A stretch of 47,550 nt of DNA from an uncultured Aeromonadales bacterium (lineage in GTDB: Bacteria > Pseudomonadota > Gammaproteobacteria > Enterobacterales > Succinivibrionaceae): the NCBI GenBank assembly GCA_902782145.1, contig CACZLZ010000020.1, positions 1-47,550 of the forward strand. Reading direction: 5' to 3'. Numbering within the stretch: position 1 is the first letter of the stretch; each line of letters begins with the position of its first letter. Under the pieces are notes generated by a model. It saw only the letters and a list, made by a program, of their open reading frames with translations, ran no database searches and was not told where the DNA came from. Positions 34,198 through 46,819 of this stretch are shown one piece after another. The translations under genes were made by a program, and so were the position numbers.

Positions 34198-34227
34198 TTG
34201 GTGTCTGCCCCCTTTTTCTGTTAAAAT
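34198..34227 (+). promoter_or_regulatory. Promoter for the YidE-like transporter
   Basis: TTGGTG (34198-34203), 18-base spacer, TAAAAT (34222-34227) preceded by TGT (extended -10). Downstream, CGGGAGATCCCG followed by eight T (about 34272-34279) looks like a weak attenuator in the leader. Confidence 0.6.
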
Positions 34228-34306
34228 TTAGACCGAAGTCACGATCCCCCGGGGTGATCCGGGAGATCCCGTTTTTTTTGTTTCATGATTCTCACGGGGA
34301 TCTCTT

Positions 34307-36091
34307 ATGTCTTTGAACTGGATTGCCCAACTGACGCTGCTGGTGGCGGCCGTCAGTGTGTTTGGCATAATTCTCGGCAAGATCAACATCAAGGGCCTGA
34401 CACTGGGCATCGGCGGTGTTCTTTTCGGCGGCATCATCATCTCCCACCTGGTTGGCAAGATGGGACTGGACATTCTGAATGATCCCCAGGTGGAAAGTGC
34501 CCGGCACTATCTCCAGGAGTTCGGACTTATCCTTTTTGTTTATGCCATCGGCAACTCGGTGGGACCCAGTTTCTTCGCCTCCCTGCGATCCTCGGGTCTC
34601 AAGCTGGTATCCGTGGCCTTGATAGTGGTGGTGGGCGGTTTCCTGGCCACCTTCGGTGTGTTTGAGCTGACTGACGCCACTCTTCCCGAGGTGCTGGGGA
34701 TCTACTCCGGGGCGGTGACCAACACCCCGGCCCTGGGCGCAGCCAATGAAATGCTCAACAGTGTGGCCAACACTGCCCCTGACGCTGTCAAGAGCCTGAT
34801 GCTCCGGCCGGATGCCCTGGAAGGTGTGGATCAGACCGATCCTGTGGCCCTGACCGCACGGCTGGTGCAGTCAACTGCCGCCCTGGGCGAGGGCTACGCT
34901 GTGGCCTATCCCTTCGGCATCCTGGGCATTTTCCTGACCCTGATCCTCATGAAGAAGATCTTCCTGGTGGACGTGAACCGGGCAGGAAAGGAGTTTGAGG
35001 ATGCCAAGAAAGCCGTGAAGCGGGGCATTGTCTCCGTCAACGTCAAGATCACCAACACTCACTTCGACGGCAAGCTGGTGCGTGAGCTTCCCCGGATGGA
35101 CACTTCCGACATCACCTGCTCCCGCATGAAGCGGGGCGAGAGCCTGATGGTCCCACATGAGGATGATCAGGTCCGTACCGGCGATATCCTGCATCTGGTG
35201 GGCAAGCCCGAGGTTCTGGACAATGTGGCTGCGGATCTGGGTGAGAAGGTGGATGTCTCCATGTCCACCAAGGGCACCGACATGATCAGTTACCGGGTGG
35301 TGGTCACCCAGAGCAGTGTCATGGGCAAGAGGCTGGGTGAACTGGAGCTTGACAGCAAGTATGATGTGGTCATTTCCCGCTTCACCCGTACCGACGTGGA
35401 ACTGGTGCCCAATGATCACCTGATGCTTCAGTTTGGCGACACCCTGAATGTGGTGGGTCTCCGGGAATCTGTGGAAAGGGTTTCCCGGGTCCTGGGCGAT
35501 TCCCGGCAGAAACTGCAGCAGGTTTATCCCCTGCCTCTGTTTCTGGGCATTGTTCTGGGTATTATCCTGGGATCCATTGCCATTCCGGTTCCCGGCATCC
35601 CTGCTGCCCTGAAACTGGGCATCGCCGGCGGCCCCCTGGTTATGGCCATTCTCCTTTCCCGTTTCGGCAGTTCCCTGACCTTCGGCCGGGTGCACTGGTT
35701 TATGCCCCGCTCGGCCAATATGGCCATCAAGGAGGTGGGCATTGTGCTGTTCCTGGCCTGTGTGGGTCTCAAGGCAGGTCAGACCTTCTTCTCCTCCGTG
35801 GCTTCCGTCCAGGGACTGTGGTGGCTGCTGTACGGCGTGATCATCACCTTCATCCCCCTGCTGGTGGCAGCCCTGGTGGCCATGGCAGTGCTCAAGATCA
35901 ACTACCTGAGCATGTGCGGTGCCATCTCCGGTGCCTGCACGGATCCTCCCGCCCTGGCCTATTCCAATGCCCTGTACAGCAGTCCTGAGGCTTCATCCCT
36001 GGGCTATGCCACCGTGTATCCCTTCACCATGTTCCTGAGGATCCTCTCGCCCCAGATCTTTGTGGTCCTGGCGATGCTGATCCACTGCTGA
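34307..36091 (+). CDS. YidE-like transporter of the aspartate:alanine exchanger family (594 aa)
   Basis: This inner-membrane protein resembles E. coli YidE throughout: LGIGGVLFGGIIISHLV, EFGLILFVYAIG, FFASLRSSGLKL, LGIYSGAVTNTPALGAANEM and YAVAYPFGILGI. The second half has IKEVGIVLFLACVGLKAGQ, TDPPALAYSN and YATVYPFTMFLRIL. Two cytoplasmic RCK_C (TrkA-C) domains lie in the middle (about 210-375), containing CSRMKRGESLMVP and STKGTDMISYRVVVT. Membrane bundles of five to six helices flank them on each side. The AAE family exchanges dicarboxylates or amino acids; the substrate of YidE is not established. The protein is slightly longer than YidE through an insert around residues 155-185. ATG 34307 follows GGGGATCTCTT. 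A terminator follows. Confidence 0.9.
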   Translation: MSLNWIAQLTLLVAAVSVFGIILGKINIKGLTLGIGGVLFGGIIISHLVGKMGLDILNDPQVESARHYLQEFGLILFVYAIGNSVGPSFFASLRSSGLKLVSVALIVVVGGFLATFGVFELTDATLPEVLGIYSGAVTNTPALGAANEMLNSVANTAPDAVKSLMLRPDALEGVDQTDPVALTARLVQSTAALGEGYAVAYPFGILGIFLTLILMKKIFLVDVNRAGKEFEDAKKAVKRGIVSVNVKITNTHFDGKLVRELPRMDTSDITCSRMKRGESLMVPHEDDQVRTGDILHLVGKPEVLDNVAADLGEKVDVSMSTKGTDMISYRVVVTQSSVMGKRLGELELDSKYDVVISRFTRTDVELVPNDHLMLQFGDTLNVVGLRESVERVSRVLGDSRQKLQQVYPLPLFLGIVLGIILGSIAIPVPGIPAALKLGIAGGPLVMAILLSRFGSSLTFGRVHWFMPRSANMAIKEVGIVLFLACVGLKAGQTFFSSVASVQGLWWLLYGVIITFIPLLVAALVAMAVLKINYLSMCGAISGACTDPPALAYSNALYSSPEASSLGYATVYPFTMFLRILSPQIFVVLAMLIHC

Positions 36092-36116
36092 CCCAAGGCA
36101 TTTCCATCTTTTTCAG

Positions 36117-36140
36117 GCCCGCCGCTGTGCGGGCTTTTCC
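36117..36140 (+). terminator. Rho-independent terminator after the YidE-like gene
   Basis: GCCCGC (36117-36122), six-base loop, GCGGGC (36129-36134), then TTTT. Confidence 0.78.
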
Positions 36141-36175
36141 GTCTCTGGTCGGTGTGTCACGGCCGGGGCAAAAAG

Positions 36176-36184
36176 TGCTACAAT
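36176..36184 (+). promoter_or_regulatory. Extended -10 promoter for the thiamine operon
   Basis: TGCTACAAT, with the TGn extension and TACAAT at 36179-36184. It lies about 105 bases before the TPP aptamer. Confidence 0.6.
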
Positions 36185-36290
36185 CCATCCATGGCAGGCA
36201 CTGACAGCGGTCCTGCCGGATCTGCGTTTCCCCATGGGCGCCATGGGAGCGGGGATCATGATCCTCCCTGGGGGAGGTGCTGTCAGCATA

Positions 36291-39622
<3,332 letters not shown>

Positions 39623-39645
<23 letters not shown>

Positions 39646-39835
39646 AAGGCATGAGACCGGATCCCGGACCCTGGGGGATCTCCTCCGGGAGCAGGGGATC
39701 CTGTCCCCTGACGGCACGGCCTTTGGCTATGCATTCAGTGTGAACCAGCGTCTGGTGCCCAGGGAGCAGGCTGACAGCTTTGAACTGTCGGAGGGCGATG
39801 AGGTGGACATCTTCAGCATGGTAGCGGGAGGCTGA
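39623..39835 (+). CDS. thiS: Sulfur carrier protein ThiS
   Basis: This 70-residue ubiquitin-like protein begins MNIILNGE and ends MVAGG. The C-terminal Gly-Gly is activated as a thiocarboxylate to deliver sulfur to ThiG. It starts inside the end of thiDE and stops one base before thiG. The adenylating enzyme ThiF, which usually sits beside it, is not in this operon. Confidence 0.93.
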
Positions 39836-39836
39836 C

Positions 39837-40661
39837 ATGGAAACGGCAATGACCAGCAGGGAAGGTGCGGCAGGGGGCAGTGATCTGCTGTCGTTTGGCG
39901 GGCGGAGCTTCAAATCCCGCCTGTTTCTGGGCACCGGCAAGTTCTCCTCCCCGGAAGTGCTCCGGGAGGCGGTGGGGATCTCCGGATCGGAACTGATCAC
40001 CGTGGCGGTGCGCCGCACTAGCCTCGGGGGCGGTGACAGCACCCTGGCGGTGCTCCGGGAACTGGGAACGGCGGTGCTGCCCAATACCGCCGGGGCCCGG
40101 GACGCCCGGGAGGCGGTCTTTGCCGCCTCTCTGGCCCGGGAGGCCCTGGGCACAGATCTGATCAAGCTGGAGGTGCATCCGGATCCCCGCTATCTTCTGC
40201 CGGATCCGGTGGAGACCCTGAAGGCGGCGGAGATTCTGGTGCGTGACGGCTTCCAGGTGATGCCCTACTGCCAGGCGGATCCGGTGCTGTGCCGCCGCCT
40301 GGAGGAGGCTGGATGTTGCTGTGTGATGCCTCTGGCTGCCCCCATCGGGACCAACCGGGGGCTGGTCACCCGGGAGATGATCGCCATCATTCTGGAGCAG
40401 GCCTCGGTGCCGGTGGTGGTGGATGCGGGGCTGGGCGCCCCCTCCCATGCCGCCGCCGCCATGGAGATGGGCGCCGCTGCGGTGCTGGTGAACACCGCCG
40501 TGGCGGTGGCCGGGGATCCCGTGGCCATGGCCCTGGCCTTTGCTGAGGCCGTCAGGGCAGGCCGCCGGGCTTACCTGGCGGGGCTGGGACGATCCTCCAC
40601 CCGGGCGTCGGCCACCTCCGCAGTGGAAAACTTTCTCCGGGATCAGGAGGCGGGAGCATGA
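39837..40661 (+). CDS. thiG: Thiazole synthase ThiG
   Basis: ThiG condenses deoxyxylulose phosphate, dehydroglycine and ThiS thiocarboxylate into the thiazole ring. The 274-residue product has [32 protein letters not shown], Lys110 in [10 protein letters not shown] (Schiff-base lysine), [27 protein letters not shown] and [17 protein letters not shown] precedes ATG 39837. The stop overlaps thiH by four bases (ATGA). Confidence 0.96.
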   Translation: METAMTSREGAAGGSDLLSFGGRSFKSRLFLGTGKFSSPEVLREAVGISGSELITVAVRRTSLGGGDSTLAVLRELGTAVLPNTAGARDAREAVFAASLAREALGTDLIKLEVHPDPRYLLPDPVETLKAAEILVRDGFQVMPYCQADPVLCRRLEEAGCCCVMPLAAPIGTNRGLVTREMIAIILEQASVPVVVDAGLGAPSHAAAAMEMGAAAVLVNTAVAVAGDPVAMALAFAEAVRAGRRAYLAGLGRSSTRASATSAVENFLRDQEAGA

Positions 40662-41764
40662 GCTTTTTTGACGAGATCAGAACTGAGGACTATGACGAGT
40701 GGGGGCAGATCATTGCCGCCGCCACTCCTGAGGATGTTCAGGCGGCCCTGGACCGTCCCCGCCGGACTGTCCGGGACTTTGCCGCCCTGGTGTCCCCCGC
40801 CGCTGTGCCCTTCCTGCCCCGGATTGCCGGGGAGGCGGAGCGCCTGACCAGGATCCGTTTCGGTCAGACGGTGAACATGTACATCCCTCTGTACCTCAGC
40901 AACATCTGCTCCAACCGCTGCCGTTACTGCGGTTTTGCCGCTGACAACCACTTCAAAAGGCGGATCCTCACCCCGGCTGAAACCGAGGAGGAGTGCCTGG
41001 CCATCCGGAAACTGGGCTATGAGACTATTCTGGTGGTCACCGGAGAGTCCGGCCAGTCCGGCATGCGCTACTTCCGGGAGGTCATCCCCCTGATCAAGCG
41101 CCATGCAGCCTATCTGATGATGGAGGTGCAGCCCCTGGACACCCAGGATTACCGGGAACTCCGGGAAATGGGAGTGGACTGTGTCTGCGTCTACCAGGAG
41201 ACCTACCATGAGCCCACCTACCGGGAAAACCACCTGGGGGGCAGGAAGACGGACATGCGCTACCGCATGGAGACCCCGGAGCGCCTGGGGGAGGCCGGCA
41301 TGGACAAGATCGGCATGGGGATCCTGCTGGGCCTGGCGGAGTTCCGCACTGACGCCGTGATGCTGGCCCGGCATATCGCCTATATGCGGCGCCATTACTG
41401 GCGCAGCCGCCTGAGTCTCTCCTTCCCCCGGCTGCGCCCGGCCGAGGGTGGCTTCTGCCCCCCCTTCCCGGTGTCCGAGAGGGAACTGCTGCAGTATGTG
41501 TGCGCCTTCCGGCTCTTTGATCCGGAACTGGAGATCTCCATTTCCACCCGGGAGTCCGCATCCTTCCGGGACATGATCGTCCCCCTGGTGATCAACTCCA
41601 TCAGCGCCGGATCCTGCACCCAGCCTGGAGGGTATGCCCGTCCCAATGAGGAGGTTCCCCAGTTTGTGATCAATGACGATCGGCCTACGGAGGAGATCGC
41701 CGCCCGGCTCCGGAACGCCGGACTGGATGTGATCTGGCACAGTTCCCGCATCGGCCAGGCGTGA
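40658..41764 (+). CDS. thiH: Tyrosine lyase ThiH (2-iminoacetate synthase)
   Basis: This radical-SAM enzyme cleaves tyrosine to dehydroglycine for ThiG; it is the oxygen-sensitive route typical of anaerobes and facultative bacteria. The 368-residue product (E. coli 377) has Cys84, Cys88 and Cys91 in [50 protein letters not shown] and [12 protein letters not shown]. It is the last gene of the operon. Using ThiH rather than ThiO fits an anaerobic lifestyle (inference). Confidence 0.96.
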   Translation: MSFFDEIRTEDYDEWGQIIAAATPEDVQAALDRPRRTVRDFAALVSPAAVPFLPRIAGEAERLTRIRFGQTVNMYIPLYLSNICSNRCRYCGFAADNHFKRRILTPAETEEECLAIRKLGYETILVVTGESGQSGMRYFREVIPLIKRHAAYLMMEVQPLDTQDYRELREMGVDCVCVYQETYHEPTYRENHLGGRKTDMRYRMETPERLGEAGMDKIGMGILLGLAEFRTDAVMLARHIAYMRRHYWRSRLSLSFPRLRPAEGGFCPPFPVSERELLQYVCAFRLFDPELEISISTRESASFRDMIVPLVINSISAGSCTQPGGYARPNEEVPQFVINDDRPTEEIAARLRNAGLDVIWHSSRIGQA

Positions 41765-41819
41765 TCCCGGCAGGGCAGGGTGTCCTTTGCCGTGCTCTGC
41801 CAGGACAATGCGTCCTTTG

Positions 41820-41851
41820 CCGGCATAAGGCCGGTGCATAACATTTTTTTT
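41820..41851 (+). terminator. Probable terminator of the thiamine operon
   Basis: CCGGC (41820-41824), loop ATAAG, GCCGG (41830-41834), followed after an AT-rich spacer by eight T (about 41844-41851). The stem is short. It overlaps the -35 region of aspC. Confidence 0.45.
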
Positions 41852-41876
41852 GGATCCCGGGGCAAAATGCTATAAT
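41850..41876 (+). promoter_or_regulatory. Promoter of aspC with extended -10
   Basis: TATAAT at 41871-41876 preceded by TGC; TTGGAT at 41850-41855 is a possible -35 with a 15-base spacer. The expected transcript starts about 25 bases before the aspC ATG. Confidence 0.72.
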
Positions 41877-41907
41877 AACCCCGGTTTTTTTTGTGACGGT
41901 GTTAGCA

Positions 41908-43101
41908 ATGTTTTTTGACAAAGTTCAGGCTGCTCCCGCTGATCCCATTCTGGGTCTGACGGAGGAGTTCCGCAATGATCCCAATCCCAACAAGATCAAC
42001 CTGGGTGTGGGTGTGTACAAGAATGATCAGGGCGAGACCCCGGTGCTCTCCTGTGTCAAGAAGGCTGAGAAGATCATTCTCGACTCCGAGAAGACCAAGA
42101 GCTATCTGAGCATTCCCGGCACTGCCGAGTACGGCAATCTGGTGCGGGAACTGGTTTTCGGGAAGGACTCTGAGATCTGCTCTGAGGGCCGTGCCTGCAC
42201 TGCCCAGGCTCCCGGCGGCACCGGCGCTCTCCGTGTCGGCGGCGACTTCCTTGCCCAGCAGAAGATTGCCAGCAAGATCTGGATCTCCAATCCCACCTGG
42301 GTCAACCATTTCAAGGTCTTCGGCGCTGCCGGCTTTGAGACTGCCCAGTACAGCTACTACAACCCCGCCACCCATGGCATTGATTTTGAGGGCATGAAGG
42401 AGTCCCTGCGCCAGGCCAAGCCCGGTGATGTGGTGCTGCTGCACGGCTGCTGCCACAACCCCACCGGCATTGATCCCACCGCTGAGCAGTGGGAAGAGCT
42501 GGCACGCTTCACCGCCTCCGCCGGTCTGCTGCCTTTCTTTGACTTTGCCTACCAGGGTCTGGGCAACGGACTGAATGAGGATGCCCAGGGCGTGAGGATC
42601 TTCGCCCGTCATCACCGTGAGTTCCTGGTGTCCAGTTCCTTCTCCAAGAACTTCGGCCTCTACAATGAGCGTGTGGGTGCCATTACTGTGGTCAGCGCCG
42701 ACAAGGAAGAGTCCGACCGGGTGTTCAGCCAGCTGAAGATCGCTGTCCGCTCCAACTACTCCAATCCTCCTGCCCATGGTGCCAAGATTGTGCAGACGGT
42801 GCTTGCCGATCCTGCCCTCAGGGCTGAGTGGGAAGATGAGGTTGCCGCAATGCGTCAGCGGATCAAGACCATGCGCAGCCTGATGGTGCAGAAGCTCCAG
42901 GCTCTGGGTGTCAACCAGGACTTCTCCTTCATCAACTCCCAGAACGGCATGTTCTCCTTCTCCGGTCTCAACAAGGAGCAGGTGGCACGTCTTAAGAGCG
43001 AGTTTGGCGTCTATATTGTGGGCTCCGGCCGCATCAACGTGGCCGGCATCACCACCGGCAACATCGATGCCCTGTGCAGCGCCATTGCCAAGGTGCTCTG
43101 A
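41908..43101 (+). CDS. aspC: Aspartate aminotransferase
   Basis: This PLP enzyme interconverts aspartate and oxaloacetate with glutamate and 2-oxoglutarate. The 397-residue product (E. coli AspC 396) matches at [49 protein letters not shown] and [12 protein letters not shown]. The PLP lysine is in [16 protein letters not shown], followed by [12 protein letters not shown], and [10 protein letters not shown] is near the end. ATG 41908 ([12 protein letters not shown]) matches the family start; a GTG 15 bases earlier is rejected. It is monocistronic. The gene is richer in T-ending codons than its neighbours, as expected for high expression. Confidence 0.96.
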   Translation: MFFDKVQAAPADPILGLTEEFRNDPNPNKINLGVGVYKNDQGETPVLSCVKKAEKIILDSEKTKSYLSIPGTAEYGNLVRELVFGKDSEICSEGRACTAQAPGGTGALRVGGDFLAQQKIASKIWISNPTWVNHFKVFGAAGFETAQYSYYNPATHGIDFEGMKESLRQAKPGDVVLLHGCCHNPTGIDPTAEQWEELARFTASAGLLPFFDFAYQGLGNGLNEDAQGVRIFARHHREFLVSSSFSKNFGLYNERVGAITVVSADKEESDRVFSQLKIAVRSNYSNPPAHGAKIVQTVLADPALRAEWEDEVAAMRQRIKTMRSLMVQKLQALGVNQDFSFINSQNGMFSFSGLNKEQVARLKSEFGVYIVGSGRINVAGITTGNIDALCSAIAKVL

Positions 43102-43177
43102 GGACGCAGTGATCAGCCGTGGCTGACAGTTCTCTGCGCGGCTGATATCTCTGCTGTCAGTCCATCAACGCACTGCT

Positions 43178-43224
43178 AACGCATCTCCCGGGATGAAAAT
43201 CCTCTGGAGGTGCGTTTTCTTTTG
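43178..43224 (+). terminator. Rho-independent terminator of aspC
   Basis: AACGCA plus CTCC pair with GGAG plus TGCGTT around a 17-base loop, followed by TTCTTTT. Confidence 0.72.
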
Positions 43225-43773
43225 TCCGGGTTGTATTGGATGGTGCGCCTCCTGGATCCTGCGACACTGGTGTTCCAGCCGATCAGCCCGGGCATGGCTG
43301 GTCGGGGATGGAGCAACAGTGGTCGGCGGTGAAACTTCTTGCGGCGATGGGGCTGGAAGCATTTTCCGGTCCCGGATCTGTATCTGTGTATGTTGTATCT
43401 GAGCCAGGAGGCAGACTGTTGTTTCGTGGCCGCTGGGTGCGGGATCCGGGATGGCGTTGGCGTTTTGCGGTGCGGTATGGACGTGAGCGGCTTTCCTGAG
43501 CTCCGGTGACCGTATGTGATCTTTGCGGGGGACTAAAGTTCAGGATCAGGATCATGCTCAAGCCCGGGCCTCTGCGGCTTATTTTTGCCGCAGTGCTTGC
43601 AGATCTGTGATAAATCTGGTGACTCCGGGACAGATCCCGTGTATATCTGGAATGATATATACATAGGGGCAGACAGATGAGCCGGGCATTTTGGCACCTG
43701 GTGCGGACATGCAGACAGTCATCTGGACGGATCCCGCAGAAATTACTGGTAATGTTCCCGGGAGGTGATACAC
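43225..43773. other. Intergenic region between aspC and the DIP1984-family gene
   Basis: No gene is supported; an 87-codon frame at 43236-43499 has no ribosome binding site and odd composition. An AT-rich patch at 43640-43666 carries a palindrome and is the likely control region of the next gene. Confidence 0.45.
43640..43663. promoter_or_regulatory. Operator-like palindrome TGTATAT-N10-ATATACA
   Basis: Two perfect seven-base arms (43640-43646 and 43657-43663) lie ten bases apart, about 110 bases upstream of the gene at 43774. The arms recall half of a LexA box but the spacing is wrong for LexA. GATATATACAT within it could also act as a -10. Confidence 0.4.
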
Positions 43774-44226
43774 ATGAAACTTGCCACAGCTCTGTCAGAA
43801 AGGGCAGATCTGCAGAAAAAAATTTCTGAGCTCAGCGTCCGGCTGAAGAACAACGCCAAGGTTCAGGACGGTGAGCAGCCTTCAGAAAAGCCCGAGGAAC
43901 TCATGACTGAGTTGGATGGTGCCCTGAACCGTCTGGAGGAACTGATCCGGAGGATCAACCGCACCAACAATGAGACCCGCAGGGGGGAGGAGACCATCAC
44001 TGATCTGATAGCCCGTCGGGACTGTCTGAAGCAGCGGATCAGGATCCTGCGGGATTTTCTGGACTCGGCCAGTGAGAAGGTGTCCAGGTATTCCAAGAGC
44101 GAGATCCTGGTGCACAGCACCGTTGCTGTGGCCGATATTCAGAAGCAGGTGGATGCTTTTTCCAAGAAACTCCGGGAGACAGATGAACTGATCCAGGAAC
44201 TGAACTGGCTGACAGAACTGCTGTGA
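43774..44226 (+). CDS. DIP1984-family protein (150 aa)
   Basis: GGGAGGTGATAC precedes ATG 43774; an in-frame GTG nine bases upstream falls within that site and is rejected. The product is highly helical and charged: MKLATALSERADLQKKISEL, RLKNNAKVQDGEQPSE, LEELIRRINRTNNET, RRDCLKQRIRILRDFLD, RYSKSEI and a C-terminal LNWLTELL. This matches the DIP1984 family as I recall it, a coiled-coil protein sometimes annotated septicolysin, with no proven function. It is cytoplasmic, with no signal peptide, and is transcribed alone. Confidence 0.85.
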   Translation: MKLATALSERADLQKKISELSVRLKNNAKVQDGEQPSEKPEELMTELDGALNRLEELIRRINRTNNETRRGEETITDLIARRDCLKQRIRILRDFLDSASEKVSRYSKSEILVHSTVAVADIQKQVDAFSKKLRETDELIQELNWLTELL

Positions 44227-44726
44227 GTTTGTTGGTAGTCTGACCGGGTGGGTATGATCTCTTTGCGGTTGAGAATGAATCCGCAGCTAACTGTCACAGT
44301 CGGCTGGTGGGCGCGGCCATGGGTTAATCCCTTATAATGTACGCCCAGTAATGTCACATGTGTACTGGTTATTGGGTATTTTTATCACCTATTACCGACG
44401 GTCAGACGAGGGCGGGGCAGGGGACCTCACAGTATGAAGGACGGGCGCAGGAGGGCATGATCTCCGGGATCTGCTTTTCCGGCGCCTTGTTTTTTGTCTG
44501 AGCAGGGATGCAACCGTATCTCCTTGGTCGGCGTCTCCAAGAAGCCGGAGAAATGTGTGCCTGGCATCCAACCCGGAACTGGACCTTGGCTGTCAGGGTG
44601 CGTGACCGTAAGATCCGGCACTGTGCATGCGGTTTTCCGGTCTCAACGGTGATTGCGACATGTTCATCTAATTTCTGACCTTCAGTTAGTTTTGCATTCT
44701 CCATCCTGTTTTTCCATGGATCATCT
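44227..44726. other. Intergenic region with a possible decayed minus-strand frame
   Basis: TATAAT at 44333-44338 may be a -10 for the downstream gene. Between about 44402 and 44700 minus-strand frames give protein-like pieces (LDEHVAITVETGKPHAQC, then, in a shifted frame, a piece with GTHFSGFLETPTKEIRLHP), suggesting a relic gene, but no family can be named. Confidence 0.35.
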
Positions 44727-46448
44727 ATGAGTGGCATTTTTTTAAATCCCAAGGGAAACAATGCTTTCACAGAGCTGGTGAACAACCGGATCACTAAAAC
44801 ATATGTAGATAAAACCGCTTTCATTGGTGAAACCATCAACCGGCTGGATTCAGACGGCAAACTGATTGCTTTTACCAGACCCCGCAGGTTTGGCAAAACC
44901 GTAATGGCCAGGATGCTGGCTTCTTATTATTCAAAGGGAGACGACTGCAAAGCTGTTTTTGCCAAGCAGAAGATAGCGAAGTTTAAAGGCGAGAAACTAA
45001 TTGAAAATAAGAAACGCAAAGTAAATTACAAAATGTATCTTAACCGGTATGATCTTATCTATGTTGATATGAATACGGTGGATACCAAATATCTCGCTTA
45101 CTTGAAGGGACCAAAGGCTGACAATGTAACGGATGTTGCTGATTTTCTGGAATATCTGATCATCAGTGAATTTAAAGAGCACAGCGAATTTGCGCCCATA
45201 CTGGAAAAGGAGAACACCGGCAACTTGGGCCTGGCAGATGTACTGACAGCCATTCATAAATCCATGGGCTTAACTTTTGTCCTGATCATGGATGAATGGG
45301 ATCTGATCTACCGGGAATACCGCAATGATGAAAAGCTTCAGAAGAAGTTCATAGATCTGCTGAAAGGCCTGTTTAAATCCTCCGATTGTCTGGAATGTTT
45401 TTCCCTTGCTTATCTTACTGGGATCCTCCCGATAAAAAAGTATAATTCCCAGTCGGCGCTTAACAACTTTGATGAGATCAATATGCTGACTCCCGGGACT
45501 TTTGCTCCCTATTTTGGCTTTACCAGGGAAGAAGTGGACTATATATGTGAACAGAGCGACTCCCCGGTTTCCAGATCTGATTTAAGGGACTGGTATGACG
45601 GCTACAGGCTGAAAATGCCGGTTCAGGACAGCGTAACCAAGGAATGGCGCCTGACGGAGGTTGATATTTACAATCCCAACTCAGTCAGCAAGGCTGTCAA
45701 CAGAAATGAGTGTGCCAATTACTGGAGCGGCACTTCCTCCAATGAAGAGGTTATCCGTCTGATTAATCTTAATTATGAAGGGATAAAAACTGATATCCTC
45801 AGTCTGATTGAAGGTGCTCAGGTATCCTTCAACAGTTCAAAGTTCCAGAATGACATGGTGTCTATCAACAGCAGGGATGATGTGCTCTCACTTCTCGTCT
45901 GCCTTGGGTATCTTGGCTGCCGGGACGGCAGTGTTGCCTATGTGCCCAACCGGGAGATCAGGGATGCGCTGATAGGCATTGTTTCCGGTGAAGACTGGTT
46001 TCCCCGGATGGAAACGATTGAACGTTCAGAGTCTCTGCTGAAAGCCATTACTGTGGATCTGGACGGGAGCAAGGCAGCTGAACTGATCCAGGATATCCAT
46101 AATTCCCCTGCAGTTTCCCTGCTGGATTACAACAGTGAGGAGTCCCTTACTTATTGTGTGATGACCGGTCTGCTATGGTCCACCGCCGGCAAGTATGACA
46201 GCCACAGGGAGGGACAGGCCGGTAAAGGTCGGACTGATCTGGTCTACGAGCCTAGGATCAGATCCAGTCCTTTAATCCTGATCGAATTTAAATACAATGG
46301 ATCAGCTGAGAGTGCAGTCAGTCAGATAAAAAAACAGGAGTATTTTAAGCGTTATGCTGAAAAGTACACCAATATTATTCTTGTCGGTATTAACTACAGC
46401 AAAGTAACCAAAGAACATCAATGCACTATCGAAAAAATTGAAAAGTGA
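44727..46448 (+). CDS. AAA-ATPase-like protein with C-terminal PD-(D/E)XK nuclease domain (573 aa)
   Basis: The N-terminal part is the AAA-ATPase_like domain (PF09820): FTELVNNRITKTYVDKTAFI, Walker A-like FTRPRRFGKTVMARML and Walker B VLIMDEWDLIY. FAPYFGFTREEV and WYDGYRL are also family hallmarks. The C-terminal part is PDDEXK_9 (PF08011): GKGRTDLVYEP and LILIEFKYNG supply the D and E-x-K residues, followed by QIKKQEYFKRY. Such proteins occur in many copies in gut anaerobes such as Bacteroides, Fusobacterium and some Succinivibrionaceae; their role is unsettled. The gene is less GC-rich than the core and has a weak ribosome binding site. It faces a second family member at the right edge. Confidence 0.9.
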   Translation: MSGIFLNPKGNNAFTELVNNRITKTYVDKTAFIGETINRLDSDGKLIAFTRPRRFGKTVMARMLASYYSKGDDCKAVFAKQKIAKFKGEKLIENKKRKVNYKMYLNRYDLIYVDMNTVDTKYLAYLKGPKADNVTDVADFLEYLIISEFKEHSEFAPILEKENTGNLGLADVLTAIHKSMGLTFVLIMDEWDLIYREYRNDEKLQKKFIDLLKGLFKSSDCLECFSLAYLTGILPIKKYNSQSALNNFDEINMLTPGTFAPYFGFTREEVDYICEQSDSPVSRSDLRDWYDGYRLKMPVQDSVTKEWRLTEVDIYNPNSVSKAVNRNECANYWSGTSSNEEVIRLINLNYEGIKTDILSLIEGAQVSFNSSKFQNDMVSINSRDDVLSLLVCLGYLGCRDGSVAYVPNREIRDALIGIVSGEDWFPRMETIERSESLLKAITVDLDGSKAAELIQDIHNSPAVSLLDYNSEESLTYCVMTGLLWSTAGKYDSHREGQAGKGRTDLVYEPRIRSSPLILIEFKYNGSAESAVSQIKKQEYFKRYAEKYTNIILVGINYSKVTKEHQCTIEKIEK

Positions 46449-46819
46449 CTGTGCAACAAGCCAATGGTATTGTAGTTTTTTAATAACTTTTGTCTAAAAT
46501 TTTGTGATAGTTTATTTATAATGTTTTTAGCAGTAACATTTGTCCAAAATTAAGTTTCATCGACATTTGGGTAATTGGTCATAAGTTTGTTTCTGCACAC
46601 AACTAAAGAGAGCAGAGAACCTAAATTGACAATTGCAATGCGAATTTTGTCCAGTATTTAGACATGAGCCGTTATTTGGTTACGTCAATAGGCTTGGGTT
46701 CCTGGATCCTTGTCTGCGGCCGCAGGCATAATCTTTTCCAGATGCTGGCAGAAGTCTCTGTGTTGCGGTCATCGGTCATGGTCCTGGCTGTCCGGAGGAT
46801 GACCGGACCTTTGTGATCA
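46449..46819. other. AT-rich intergenic region with repeated TTTGTCyAAAATT motif
   Basis: Three related motifs, TTTTGTCTAAAATTTTG (about 46489), TTTGTCCAAAATTAAG (about 46540) and TTTTGTCCAGTATTTAG (about 46643), lie within 170 bases. TATAAT occurs at about 46516. No gene is seen. The motifs may be protein-binding sites or ends of a lost insertion element. Confidence 0.4.

Noticed and set aside
43236-43499. 87-codon plus-strand frame after aspC
   Set aside because: No ribosome binding site, Trp/Arg-rich odd composition and no recognisable family.
43640-43663. LexA (SOS) box
   Set aside because: Arms resemble CTGTATAT but are ten bases apart rather than forming the 16-base CTGT-N8-ACAG site.
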